Under the pieces are notes generated by a model. The model did no database searches. It was given only the letters and a program-made list of their open reading frames with translations, and was not told the DNA's origin. A DNA stretch of 64,000 bases, taken from the NCBI RefSeq assembly GCF_949987515.2, contig NC_082688.1, positions 100,481,893-100,545,892 of the forward strand, in the 5' to 3' direction. The DNA is from Delphinus delphis (Eukaryota > Chordata > Mammalia > Artiodactyla > Delphinidae). Both the position numbers and the translations under genes were made by a program. Below are positions 50,213-63,199 of this stretch, one piece after another (position 1 is the stretch's first letter; each line of letters begins with the position of its first letter).

Positions 50213-50419
50213 TTTGCAACTCCAGTGTCCAATAATACAGTGGTTATATATTATGGCATATTAAAAGGCCACAAAAATGAAAAGGCAAATACTATTTGCT
50301 ATGTTGCTTCATGGAATAGCATATATATGTTAAGTGACCACTGCATATATTTAATTGTAGTATGCAAATTTTATTTATACATTTGGATAAAATTTAGACA
50401 TTTTCTCTAAAAGAGGAAG

Positions 50420-50625
50420 GTGAACTGACAATTCTTGATGACCTAATATATGCTGAGTTTATCGCATTTAATGCATAGAATAACCCTGTAAAAAGGCATT
50501 ATTACCTTCATTTAAAGATGAAGAATCTGAGTCTCAACAAGGTCAAATAACTTGCCAAAGGTCATACAGCTAATATAAAGGTATAACCAGTGTTCCAGTT
50601 CAGTCCAAAAGCTAAGATCCATGTT
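50420..50625 (+). repeat. MIR ancient SINE
   Basis: 'atagaataaccctgtaaaaa', 'aaagatgaagaatctgagtc', 'aataacttgccaaaggtcat' follow MIR core order. Confidence 0.8.
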
Positions 50626-51659
50626 ATTTTTATTCTGTCATGCTGCATTTAGAGAAACCTAACAATTAATGATTTAGGTAAAGAGCTTAGAGTTATGACT
50701 TTTTTAGTTAAAAATAAATATGAAGATATTTTTGTCCTCCATATTCACTGAGTACTAATTTCTGAGTGAAGGAGGTATGAGTGGTACAGTGGAGAGAACT
50801 GATCATCCATTTGTCCTTTCACTATTACCTCTTTCTGGACATCCATTTCCCAGGCAACAATATACGTGCTCCGAGGTCTAAAGTCAAACGGCTTCTATGA
50901 AAAGAATGCAATAGCTTAAGCCCTGAACATAAGACAGAGCAATAAACAAATCAGTATGGGCAGGGCTAAACTTAGATGAAATTTAGAAATAGAAATTTAT
51001 TTTTTTTTTCTTTTTAAACCTCCAGCATTCTTTCCCCTCTGTTTTACAGTGACCCATTTTCGGTATCACAAGCTGTCTCTATTGAAATTAATAAACTTAT
51101 TCAAGACCTCTGAGTGGTTCCCTGGGGACAGTTTGTTTTCTGAAGCTGCTATAGATCCCTCCAGCTGCCCTAATGAGTAAGGGGTGTGCACCATAAGCTT
51201 TGTATAATAGGTCGAATACAGGAAGCATGAAGAAGGTTCTGGAGCTAACTTTTGCCTTCTTTAAGTTTGGTTTGGTGTGAAATTTGAATTATTAAACAAG
51301 AGTCAGTAAAACATTTTTTTAAATAAACATTAATATTGGGGGATAAATGATTCGTCAAGTTTAATTCACTTCTTTTCCCAGGACCATTTATATTTTAGCC
51401 AAAGATGGGAATCTTATGGTTCAAGAATGGAATTTCAGATATCAATCAGCAGGTATCAGTCAATCAATAGGTCTCCATTGCGCCTGAAATCGTAAAATTG
51501 TTTGTTTCCCTTATGAGTCAGACATGGGACCCGGAGAGCTGAATAGATTCAGTTCGCCATGATAAGGATTAATTTCTCCATTCGACAGAGGAGTAGCTGA
51601 AAGTCAGAAGAGTTGTGGAGATCTGCCCTCACCTCACAGTTTGTAGGTGGTAAACAGGT

Positions 51660-52020
51660 TAGAACCCGATACTTCTCCCTAGAATGGTAGAACTAGAGGG
51701 CTGGCAAAGATCTTAAGTTGCAACAGCCATGTCCATTCTCCTTACAACCTCCTCACCAAATAGTTGTCACATCCCCAGTGACAGGGAACCCACATCAGTC
51801 CAGTGATTTCTTAGACATTGCTGATCTGAGCACTGTGTCACCTTGATGACTCCACCTATAGGACAACACAGGAAAAGACTAATGCTTCCCTTCTCTTCTC
51901 TGACACTTCTGATTCAAATCCCTGCATCATCCCGATTAAGCTTCTCTGAACTTGCTACAGTTTACCTCAAAATATGGTTCTCAGAACCAAACCTAGTACT
52001 TCAGGTGAGGTCTGGACTTA
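51660..52020 (+). repeat. Possible ancient LINE (CR1/L3-like) fragment
   Basis: 'agaactagagggctggcaaa' and 'cccagtgacagggaaccca' resemble L3/CR1-type old repeats. Assignment is weak. Confidence 0.3.
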
Positions 52021-53534
52021 TTTATTCCTTCCTTCCTTCATTCAGCAGAAATATATTTGATCAGTGTCAGACTACACTCAGTTCAGTGCAGAGTAAGGAG
52101 GAATGCTCAGTCCTGTTGCTCAGGACAAGATACATTTTTGGTTACTGTCCAAGATCAAATTCTTTCTGGTTTTTAAGGGTTTATGGTCAGCTAGCTCTCT
52201 TAAGTTCTTTCCCATGGACTCCTATGGTAGTGTGTGGCTTGAGTTCTACCAAGCTGTTTCTCTGTGTGGGAAGTTTGCCCTATTTGTGTGAAAACCCATC
52301 CTGTCACCGGGGGGCAGGGAGGGGAGGGGGGTGCCTACACAGGCTTTAATAAAACCCATTTGGGTTTTAATGAGAACACCTTTCCTTAGATCCCGGCCCA
52401 GCTTTTATTTTTTCCTGATGCCAAAGTTGACATGCCCCCAGTGTATCTCTGTAATAAAACCTAATCTCTAGGACAGAGAGCCATCTCTGCGCTCAGGGGT
52501 CATTCAGAAGCCAAGGAGAGGGTGGCGAGCTCACATGTACACGGAGATGCTTCCGCAGGCTATGGAAAACTACCTGTCCAGTTCCTTCCCCGTGGCTTCC
52601 CACCGTGTTATCCCTCCTTCTGTGCCTTTGCTCTTCACATGCACTTGAACTGGCTCCCCGGGGGAAAAGGCAACCACCCAGTAATAGGGCACATGATCTC
52701 AGTCAAGGTCTAAACAGCATTTCTGGAGTCAGGATTCTGGAAATAGGAGGCTGTAGAGCTTTGACATCTGTACCATCCTATCTTGCTGTGTCTTTCCTCA
52801 CTCATGCCATCCCTCCTCATCCTGTTCTTTTCCCCTTCTCTCTTGAAAGAGCTCCTTTCAATGGAATTTCTTGATGCTATTTACACATTTATGGAGGGTC
52901 TTGTCTACCCATTAATAACATAAGCAAGATTTAAAACCCAGAGAAATCATTTGGGTGAGTCACGCTGAGGACCCTGGGACCTTTGTCCTAAGCCTCCATC
53001 AGCAATTCACCCTGTCGGTTTGTACATGTCACGAAGGGAGCAGCAGAAGAAAAGTCTGCAGCCTCCATCAGTGTCTCCCTTCTCCGACTCAGAAGCCTCT
53101 CATGCTCGTTCCTCCATTTTGTTGGTTCTTGTCGCAGGAAGGAGACGTGGTCCTTCTAACTTGAGTTCTGTTAAAGCTGAAGCAACATCTCCTCGCATGC
53201 CTGTGCCTTGGCAATCCTCAGTACCCGCTCTGCACCTCACTGTGCAAGGGAAAGAACCTGCACCTCTGATGAGTCAGATCTTCCTTGAATGGGGGAAAAA
53301 TCGTCAAGGATGTCAGTATAAACAAGCTCTCGGCATGGAGTGAGGGAGAGAGATTCCAAACTTTTCCATGAGAGAGCGGCATCTCCCCATCGTCCAAGTC
53401 TGTGTTGTGAATATTCCCCACATTCTTCTCCATAAAAGCTAGCTCGTTTCTACCACTCTTGTCTTCACATGTTGTTTAGGTCAAGTTTAAGCTGTTCTAG
53501 CTCTGAGCTGGAGTTCTGATGCCAACTCTTTGCA
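52021..53534. other. Intergenic, nothing firm
   Basis: A 168-codon frame ends at 52349 (from 51843) without any known domain. An L2-like phrase occurs near 52600-52660. G-rich stretch at 52308-52332. Confidence 0.45.
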
Positions 53535-53722
53535 ACCAACAAGGACCTACTGTACAGCACAGGGAACTCTGCTCAAGATTCTGTAACAACCTAAATGGGA
53601 AAAGAATTTGAAATGAATAGATACATGTATATGTATAACTGAATCACTTTGCTGTACACCTGAAACTAACACACATGGTTAATCAACTAGACCCCAATAT
53701 AAAATAAAAAAGTTAAAAAAAA
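53535..53722 (+). repeat. 5'-truncated LINE-1 3' end
   Basis: 'aggacctactgtacagcaca', 'tttgctgtacacctgaaact' and an A-rich end. Same family as 9750-10130 but shorter. Confidence 0.9.
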
Positions 53723-54654
53723 CCCTGTGCTGTCACAGGCATATCCCCTCCCTCAGCCCATGAGCCACACTCCACCTTATCCATCTCTGCACACACACTT
53801 TAAAAAAAAGTTTAGTATTACCAGTTTGGCAGGAGGAAGTGTAAATGTTATGTCAGTGTTAAGACAGGACTTAATCCTGAGAGATGAGTTGTCAGGGAAG
53901 TGAGACACTTATTGACACGTGTTAAATGACACCTGCAGTTCCCAATGGTGCACAAACAAGGTAGTTCCAGGACAGGTGAAAACTGCTCCACAGGAGTGGG
54001 GGGTGGAATTTTCCTTCCTGTCTTCCAGGGCAGAGTGTACTGTCATTCTGATGGGCCCGGGTAGCGGATGGGTAATAAATGAAATGCTTCTGGATTACCA
54101 GGTTAGTCAAACACCCAGGAAGTTTGGGTCCTTTCAGTTTCGAGCGAGGGATTAACTGGAATAAGCTGGGCTTTCCAGAATTACACAGGGCCTTTTGATG
54201 ATGTCAGAAATTCCAAGAGGAGGAGGCTGGAGAAGAAAGTAAGAAAAGCTGAACATCTGTTCTCTGTAAAAATAATAAGCGAGCAAAACAAAACAAAACG
54301 AACAAAACCAACCCAAACCTACCCCTAACTCCTCCCTTCCCGGTAGGCTTCTCCAGGTAGCTCTCTCTTGTCCTGGCATCTGTAAGGCTGAGGAAGAAAA
54401 CCAGTTGAAAAGGGGCGAAGCAAGTGGTTTGTAGTGTTGGACATTATATTTAAAAAAATACTAATGCCTGAGCCATTTTCCAGAGATTATAGTGCAACCG
54501 ATGTTAAGCAGGGCTGGAGCTCCCATGTTTTGGTAAAGTCTCCCAGGATTTTCTAATGTGCAGCCGATACTGATGACCACGGGACCGAAGAGCATCCTGC
54601 AAATGCAGTGGAGCCTGTGGGGCCACCTGGTATTTGAGATCAAATGCTGCTGGA
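53723..54654. other. Intergenic; possible MER5-like piece at the right
   Basis: 54475-54590 loosely resembles MER5 ('gattttctaatgtgcagccg'). An (AAAAC)n-like tract lies at 54286-54305. Otherwise nothing. Confidence 0.4.
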
Positions 54655-54803
54655 GGGACTTCCCTGGCGGTGCAGTGGTTAAAACTCTGCGCTTCCACTG
54701 CATGGGGCACGGGTTCGATCCCTGGTCAGGGAACTACGATCCAGCATGCCACGTGGTGTGGGTAAAAAAGAAATAAAGTTTAATTTCAAAAAATTATTTA
54801 AAA
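54655..54803 (+). mobile_element. tRNA-Glu-derived SINE, short variant
   Basis: Head GGACTTCCCTGGCGGTGCAG with a short ~110-bp body and an A-rich tail; the same short variant class as 13628-13768. A direct repeat TGCTGCTGGA recurs at both ends (54645-54654 and about 54808-54817). Confidence 0.88.
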
Positions 54804-54896
54804 AAACTGCTGCTGGAATTCCACCTTCAAGAGAGCAAAGTCAGCATTTTCTCCCACATACCGCCATGGATTTCTAGGCTTAAAAACAATCTTTGA

Positions 54897-55090
54897 GGGC
54901 TTCCCTGGTGGCGCAGTGGTTGGGAGACGGCCTGCCGATGCAGGGGACACGGGTTCGTGCCCCGGTCCGGGAAGATCCCACATGCCGCGGAGCGGCTGGG
55001 CCCGTGAGCCATGGCCGCTGAGCCTGAGTGTCCGGAGACTGTGCTCCGCAGCGGGAGACGCCACAACAGTGAGAGGCCCGCGTACCACAA
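54897..55090 (+). mobile_element. CHR-type SINE, young class
   Basis: Perfect 15-bp direct repeat AAAAACAATCTTTGA at 54882-54896 and 55091-55105; short tail. Confidence 0.95.
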
Positions 55091-55105
55091 AAAAACAATC
55101 TTTGA

Positions 55106-57211
55106 GTATCCTTCAGTCATTCCAAGGAGAAAACGGGGCTTTCCTCTGGGTGTCACCCCTTCCTTTCTGCCCCATCACCTCCCTGTTGAGGGTTGTGCCC
55201 ATCACTGGATCGGCTGAAAACAGGAGGAGACTGTCCAGTTAGAAGAGGCTGCACAGAGGACCCATCCTAAATTTCCATTCTAGATCTCTCCTAAACCCCA
55301 TATCAGGCCCAGAGCAAGTTCAGGAAATAAGTCCAGCCATGTCTGGAGCCTTTGTAGAGGTCAGAGGAGGACACACCACAGAGACTGAGGTTCTGCCTTC
55401 CCTTGCTGACTTTTGACGCGCTAGTCTGGGAAAGTTTGCACGAAGGCCAAGTCTATGGCTAAACTCGGAGTTCTTTATGTTCCAGGACTATCATTCCTGC
55501 CCCTTTTCTTGGGCAGTAAATAACTCTTGGCTTTGACAAACAAGCCCTGGTGACACATTGGTGATGGCTGCGGGCAGAGCAGAGTCTGGGTGTTTCTGCG
55601 GAGAGCCTGGTACCCTAAGCCTAGTCTGACCCTTTTGACTCAGATTTCCTCATTACAAGGAATGGTGGTGACCGTGGCCCTGAGACTGAGCATGGCCGGG
55701 GTCTGATGTCTTACAGTGAATTCCGTGGTGCTCCACCCAGGCCCCATACCGGGGAGACGCAGCCCCGCAGCTGCTGGGAATGTTGACGGTAATGACTTAT
55801 AGCTTGTCCCTTGGTGGCCAGAAAGGAATGCATCGTCCAAGGTTACTGCCTCTTTCAGGAGGTGGCCGATGCTGGGATACAAGTACCCGTCCTTTCCTCG
55901 ATCTGGGACACATCGGCTTCAGGGCTTCTTAAAGTATCAGGTGAGGACTCAGTCACACCTGCCTTAGGAATCAGCTTCTCCTGCTCTTCAACTGTGCTGT
56001 CCTCACTTCCTCTTGGGTGTGTTTCCTGAGCTCACCTCAACAAACCTTCTGTGTGCAACTTTCCCTCACAGGGCACCCAAGCTAAGTGACTTTCTCTTCA
56101 CAGCCACTGGTCCCTCAGAGGTCAGCTTTAAGACACAGGGTATTAACATCACCCCAGGAAAACGACTTGCTTTGTAGTTAAAAGGAAAACTTTTATCAGG
56201 TGCACATCTTTGACATTTATTTCCCCTTCTGGCAGCTATGGCCTTCCTAAGGAGGCCTGGGGAGGACCAGTGAGACCTCCAGTGACAAAGCTGCGGTGAC
56301 TCTAGAAATTTGCACCTGAAGTAACCTGAGAGACAGATTGAAAAGGAATTCTGAATCCCACAGACTCGCTAAGGCGAGATGCTGGAAGAAGACAGGTATG
56401 AGATTAGCAGAGACATTCAAGGAAAGTTGGAAAAGTGACAAGGAAGAGGAGGCAGGGGGCTTTCTTTAGAGATGGGAGATTTTTGTTCAATTTCCTGGAT
56501 TACTTTTAATGGTTAAAGAAAATAATCCACATCTGTTAATTTACTGCAAGAGCTTTTGTAATTTGAGAGCCTTCCAGGGGAGGGGAGGATGACTGTAGAT
56601 TTATGCAAAGAGTTAAATCTCGTGATGTGAACATGCAACGAGAGGCCCCACCTGTGTGTACAATGTACTTAAAGGATTAGAGCAAACTTTGAAAATTATG
56701 ATATGTTTTACCTACAGTAAGCACCTTACCCTTTAAGCTTCTATTTCCTGGAAGGAGGTGGGAGGAAAGAAAACCATCAATTCTCTCAGGTAATCAGGTG
56801 CATGAGACACTCTGCTTGTGGGATTGAATGAAGGTTTAAGTGCAGGTGGATGAAGGATGTGTTATTGATATATTTTATTTTAAACCTATTTTCAGTGCTT
56901 GCAATTCCAATTCCAAGGTGTTGCTTGCCAGAGGTCCATGTGCCCTGAATGAAGGTGACATTTTCAGGGAGATGCAGGAGCCAGGGAAGCAGTCGTCGTG
57001 TGAGGGGCTACTGGGTGCAGGAAGGGGAATTTTAAAAGAAGTGTTGCTGTGGTCCCCATGTTCCCTTCAGGGTCTTCAAGAAATTTAAGTAAATACCTGA
57101 CATTCTCTAAACCAAAGGTATCCCTGGGCTAAAGCAGGTGATTATTAAAATGACACAAACATTTCTTTCCACTCCATGTGATTAACCAGTAACGGAGGCC
57201 AGAGGATTTAT
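55106..57211. other. Intergenic, repeat-poor, just downstream of NKX3-1
   Basis: No repeat or gene recognised. Its position immediately past the NKX3-1 3' end makes regulatory content plausible but unproven. Confidence 0.5.
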
Positions 57212-57224
57212 AAAAGAATGACCA

Positions 57225-57432
57225 GGGCTTCCCTGGTGGCACAGTGGTTGGGAGTCCGCCTGCCGATGCAGGGGACATGGGTTCGTGCCCCGGTCCGGGA
57301 AGAACCCACATGCCGCGGAGCGGCTGGGCACGGGAGCCATGGCCGCTGAGCCTGCGCGTCCGGAGCCTGTGCTCCGCAACGGGAGAGACCACAACAGTGA
57401 GAGGCCCGCGTACCACAAAAAAAAAAAAAAAA
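57225..57432 (+). mobile_element. CHR-type SINE near the NKX3-1 3' end
   Basis: Perfect 13-bp direct repeat AAAAGAATGACCA at 57212-57224 and 57433-57445 and a long A-tail. It lies about 170 bp beyond the predicted NKX3-1 cleavage site, in the opposite orientation. Confidence 0.95.
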
Positions 57433-57597
57433 AAAAGAATGACCATCCTCTGCTATCCACTAAGCTACTGCTTTTGATTATTCAGTCTCCATAGCTTAGT
57501 CCGGCAGGCGAAGAGTGGGAGAACAGGGTAATCAGAAACACAGAAACTCAATAGCATTCAGTCTGTAGGAAGCAGAAAATCACACACAGATATGTCT

Positions 57598-60158
57598 AAA
57601 AATGACACAGTACTTTATTTGAAAAATACTCAGGTGTTGCAAAAAATGCATAGAAATATAAAGTTTGGTCGGTGTACTTTACTAAACTTCAACTCACAGG
57701 TTTGTGTGTTACAGATTGGAGCAGAGTTTGTTATGCACGTGGAGAACCCAAACCGATTTATTAAACAGGATAGATACAGGTTGTCTGGGTGAAGTGGTCT
57801 GGCGGGGTGGGGTACCCTCCAGTTTACCTATCAGATACGGATATACTAGCTCTTCAAAGGTTGTTCTACCAGCTTGGATATGGGTGAGTGACTAGTTCCA
57901 ATGGGGGAAAAGCAAGATGGATTCACCAAACCAAAGAATTCTAAACAAAGACTTATTTTTTTCTTTCTGCAACACAATATACATCACAGTAAAATGTTTA
58001 ATACTTGCAGGTTTGGGGGTTGAAAGAATTCAACGCAGAGGGAGGGAGAGGAAGGGTACTGACCAGAGAGCGAGCACTGAACATTTATCTTAAAAGACGT
58101 GTGAGAGGCAGAAAAGCAATTTAGGCTGCACTGCCTTCCGTGCTCCCCTTTCTGTGTGGGCAACACGTGGCATCTGACAGTATTTCAATGTGGAGCTCAA
58201 ACCATAGAAAATGGGATGAAACGAGCCAACTTTCTATCAACTTTGGCAGTTTTGCCACCAACAGTAAATTGGACCTTTTTAATAGGAGGAAATTGAAAGG
58301 TTTCTCATTGAACAGAATTAAGTAGTGGGATCAAGAGATTTCCAGGCCTCAGGGTACCTCATTAGCAACTGGCTTTTTTTCATTCCAATGTCTCCCCTCT
58401 CCCAGGTCACCTGAGATTATAGGATAAAAACAGAAGGGTGGCCAAACTTCTCCTGTGCCCTCTTCTCATTCTCTCTGAAGTCACCAGATGACTCATTTGC
58501 CAGGGGGGGGACGCTTTTTTTTTTTTATAAGCACTAAACACAGCTCCTGAAGCATTTGGACAGTTTCATCGTTTGGTGATGGAAGCCGCAATAATGTGTT
58601 TGGAAAACTGTTTCTTTTTTCTTAGCTCCTTCCTGCAAAGTACCATCAGCCCGGTCAGCTTGCTTAGGGGGTGGGGCTTTCTAAGGTCCAGGCCCCTATT
58701 CTCCACGCTCCACCCCTGAGCCTTCAATGTCCACTAGACAGCTCTACGGGCGCCTGACCCTTCACTCTGCGCTGTATTCATCCTTGAGTGTGAAACTCCA
58801 TACCTCTTACCTCCTCTGCCTGCAGGGATCCCAAAGGGTTCTCAGACTTTGAGCTGTAACAACAGAGCCACCAGAAAGTCCTATAAAAGCAGCAGTGACC
58901 TTCTGGAGCTGTCAAGTCTTTAAATAGGATTTGGGATTTAATGCTGTATATTTTTAAAGGAAAGACATAAGAATTGCTAGTTTTTTTAAATAATGCATGT
59001 CTTTTAGCCAATTCAGAATCTGCTCACCCCCTACTTTTTTTAAACCCAGGAGAGATAAAACTTTGGGGGGGGGAAAAAAAAAAAGACCAGATCTCAGGCT
59101 AAATAAGGAAGGTGTATGTTAGGTGCAATCAGACTAAAAGAAGAACTTCAGTGGGTGACTTGTGGAAAGGGAACAAAAAATAAAAGAAAGGGGAAAGGAA
59201 GGAGCTTAAGGAATTACGTGATCTGTCATGGTGTAGTATGAATTACAGCCTGAAAACTCCAGGAGCCGTCTCATTCTGAATTCTCAGACCCAGAGCAAAA
59301 AGGTCAGAAGAGAATCTTTTACCTTTTCCTGATTTAAAAAAAAAAAATGCAATGCCCCCCAGCAGCATTGCGGAGACTCCCCCTTAGACCGCTGTCTTGG
59401 ACACGCAGAGATTCTTCTGGCCTGGGCCCACCTCCTACAGTAGAGTTCTGTTTATACAGCTTGTCTTAAGACCACAGTGAGTGCTTCTTGTTCTGCTTGG
59501 GCCACCCTGTAAATACTTAAGTCGGCGTATTATTTAAAAAGGAATAATAAAAAGCTTCTATTTTCATCTCTTCCTACCCACCTCCGTATCCCGTGCCAAC
59601 CTGCGCTGAGCACGACAGGCTTCTCTATGGGATTCTCCATGTCCCTCTCTCTTCCAGGGACAGAGAGAAACCTTGGTCATAGTCCAAGGTCAACGAGAGG
59701 CTTCTGACCTTCGGTTTAATTCAGTAGGTGACATCCTCTTATTAGCCGTCCTTCCCAGCCCCCCTCCCCCTTCGGGTGTGCTCTGTCAGAGTGGATGGTC
59801 AGTTACACAAGAGGGTGGAGCTGGAGGAAACAGAATCCTCGGAAGTGATGTGGACACCTCCTACAAAATCACCCAAAGTGCTAGAAACAGCACTTGGCTT
59901 TATCCCTCTCTACTTCAAGCAGGTCTCTAAAAAGCAAAAATGACCTACGTTCTGTGTTGGGGGAAGTATTTGGATACTAAATCATTCCGTGTCCCAGATC
60001 TTTCGTTGGCCCACTAGTGAAGAATCTGGGATTTCCATGCAAACCTCCAACAGTTTTGGTCTCGTACCTCTTGCTGCTCCCTGACCCCGGGCCCTTTTGC
60101 CTTCCAGAGGGGCCACCTGGGGAAGGCGGTTCTTGATCCCTCGTGGTTGTCGGAGGCG
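57598..60158 (-). other. NKX3-1: NKX3-1 3' untranslated region (predicted)
   Basis: About 2.5 kb runs from the stop codon to a predicted cleavage site near 57598. The end is supported by AATAAA on the minus strand (57619-57614) and a GU-rich run (TGTGTGTG) just downstream at 57581-57588. The length agrees with my recollection that human NKX3-1 has a 3' UTR of roughly 2.5 kb. A second AATAAA at 57762-57757 could give a slightly shorter form. No young SINE or LINE interrupts this interval, unlike its flanks. The exact end is inferred. Confidence 0.7.
57614..57619 (-). terminator. NKX3-1: NKX3-1 poly(A) signal
   Basis: TTTATT on the plus strand reads AATAAA in the gene direction. The downstream GU-rich element at 57581-57588 lies about 26 nt further on, which is the usual layout of a cleavage/polyadenylation site. 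A possible alternative signal is at 57757-57762. Confidence 0.65.
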
Positions 60159-61812
<1,654 letters not shown>

Positions 61813-62119
61813 CTGGCTCGGTCTCCGCCGGCTGCTCTGCCTCCCCGCGCGCAGCGCGGGGCCGGGCTCTCGGCTGGTCCTCCGGAGCCCCGGCGCCTCC
61901 TCTTCCTCCCTCGGGCTCCGGCTCAGGGTCTCGCCTCCGGTCAGGCTGGCGCGGGGGCTGCGGGCTGCCCGCGTGACCTGCGCGCCGATCAGCGCCTTCC
62001 CGCAGGATATCCTGGATGAGGAAGGAGGTGAGCGGCTTGGACTGGGTGGGCGGCACGGCCCGGGGGCTGCAGCTAGCTGCCCCCGCCTCCCCGGGCCGCG
62101 GCTCGGGAGTCCGAAGCAT
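61813..62119 (-). CDS. NKX3-1: NKX3-1 homeobox protein, exon 1 coding part
   Basis: This exon codes residues 1-102 plus the first base of codon 103. The start is the first ATG of the open segment, has G at -3, and opens with [12 protein letters not shown], matching the known NKX3-1 start. Residues 32-39 (SFLIQDIL) are the TN/EH1-like motif that NK-class factors use to recruit Groucho/TLE-type co-repressors. A Pro/Glu-rich acidic stretch follows (around residues 62-72, DPEPEPEGG), then an Arg/Ala/Glu-rich low-complexity part ending AETEP. The exon ends CAG with a GTATG donor at 61812-61808, phase 1. It lies inside a CpG island. NKX3-1 is a nuclear transcriptional regulator best known from prostate epithelium, where it is androgen responsive. 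Relative to the 234-residue human protein this exon carries a few extra residues. Residue identities are read from the sequence; function comes from the family. Confidence 0.95.
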
Positions 62120-62189
62120 CCCCGAGGTTCGGCTCCGGCGCCCAGGCTCAGGCCCCTGCGGATGCCACCAGGCTGAGCTCGCCGCTCCG

Positions 62190-62300
62190 GCACCACTTTC
62201 ACTTTCCGCGGCCCCGGGAACTTATAGCCTTAGGGGCGCGCCGCGCCGCCTTCCCATTGGCCTCCCGCCCGAACCGCGCGGCTGATTGGCCGCCCGCCGC
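62190..62300 (-). promoter_or_regulatory. NKX3-1: NKX3-1 core promoter
   Basis: Read in the gene direction there are two CCAAT boxes (62289-62285 and 62260-62256) with a GC box, GGGCGGGAGG (62270-62261), just before the second. A TATA-like CTATAAG (62227-62221) follows. This predicts a start site near 62195 and a 5' UTR of roughly 75 nt. The elements are seen directly; their use and the start site are inferred. Confidence 0.7.
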
Positions 62301-63199
62301 TCCAGGTGAGGGTAAAGGGGAGTCCCTCGCACAGTCTGGGTCGTGTCTTTCATAGAGGATTTCTTCCGAAGTTCCTTCTTCTCCAGGATCCTGGCTCGCC
62401 TCCCTCCTCCCTACGTCGTTTTCCCTGGCTGGTAGAGAAAACCAAAGCGGGTCTCTTCGGCCCCAACTCAGCTAATATGTTTAGCTGCTTCTGGGAAATC
62501 ATGATGCAGAAGAGAAATACTCCATTTAGCTCTTAGAGATCGTTAAAGTGCCTTTACTCACAAAGAAATAGGTGGGGCAATTACCAGCATCCCACCTTAC
62601 AGATGAGAATTCTGGGTGCCCGTTGACAAGGAGACAATGGTAGCAAAGCTGGGTCTACTAAACCTAAGTCTGTCAAAGAGACATGACAGGTAAGTGCAGT
62701 ACCTGACCCCAGGCTGGATTCTGTACTTGGGGCAATTGATGAAAATGGAATAGGACCAATGGCTAAAAGTATTGAATCAGTGTTACATTTACTGAAATTG
62801 GTAACAGTATTGTGATTGTATAAAAGAATATTCTTCGGAAATAAACACTAAAGTATGTAGGGGCAAAGGCCAATGATGTATGTAACTTACCCTCAATTGG
62901 TTCAGAAACAATGACATAGATGGATAGATAGATTCCATATGATAAAGTTGAATGGGTTAAAATATTAATTGGTGAATCTAGAAAAAGGGTATACCAGTGT
63001 TCTTTTGAACTATCTTTATTTAAGCAACTTTCCTGTACGTCCTACTCTAAGACACCTTTCATTCGACTGGAAACTTTTCAAAAAGACGGTATGTTGTGCG
63101 TCTGGGGAGAAGGGAGAGGGAGTAGGTTATTGCGGATAAAGAAACCGCTAAAGAGAACCACCTTGTGTAATATGAATGAAGGTATTTGGCAAGGATGGT
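62301..63199. other. NKX3-1 upstream region, nothing recognised
   Basis: It becomes AT-rich after about 62480. A weak MIR-like phrase 'cttacagatgagaattctgg' is near 62597. No gene seen. Confidence 0.45.

Larger units (their letters stand above)
47791..51659. other. Intergenic, relatively repeat-poor
   Basis: Holds a (CA)n tract (48795-48826), a (TATC)n tract (50174-50212) and MIR-like pieces near 49330-49440 and at 50420-50625. No gene recognised. Confidence 0.5.

Noticed and set aside
51843..52349. 168-codon open frame
   Set aside because: Partly overlaps a possible old repeat and has no recognisable domain or gene context.
57863..59493. TGTTCT half-sites as androgen response elements in the NKX3-1 3' UTR
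   Set aside because: The paired half-site at 3-bp spacing is poor at both places I looked at, so a specific site call is not supported.
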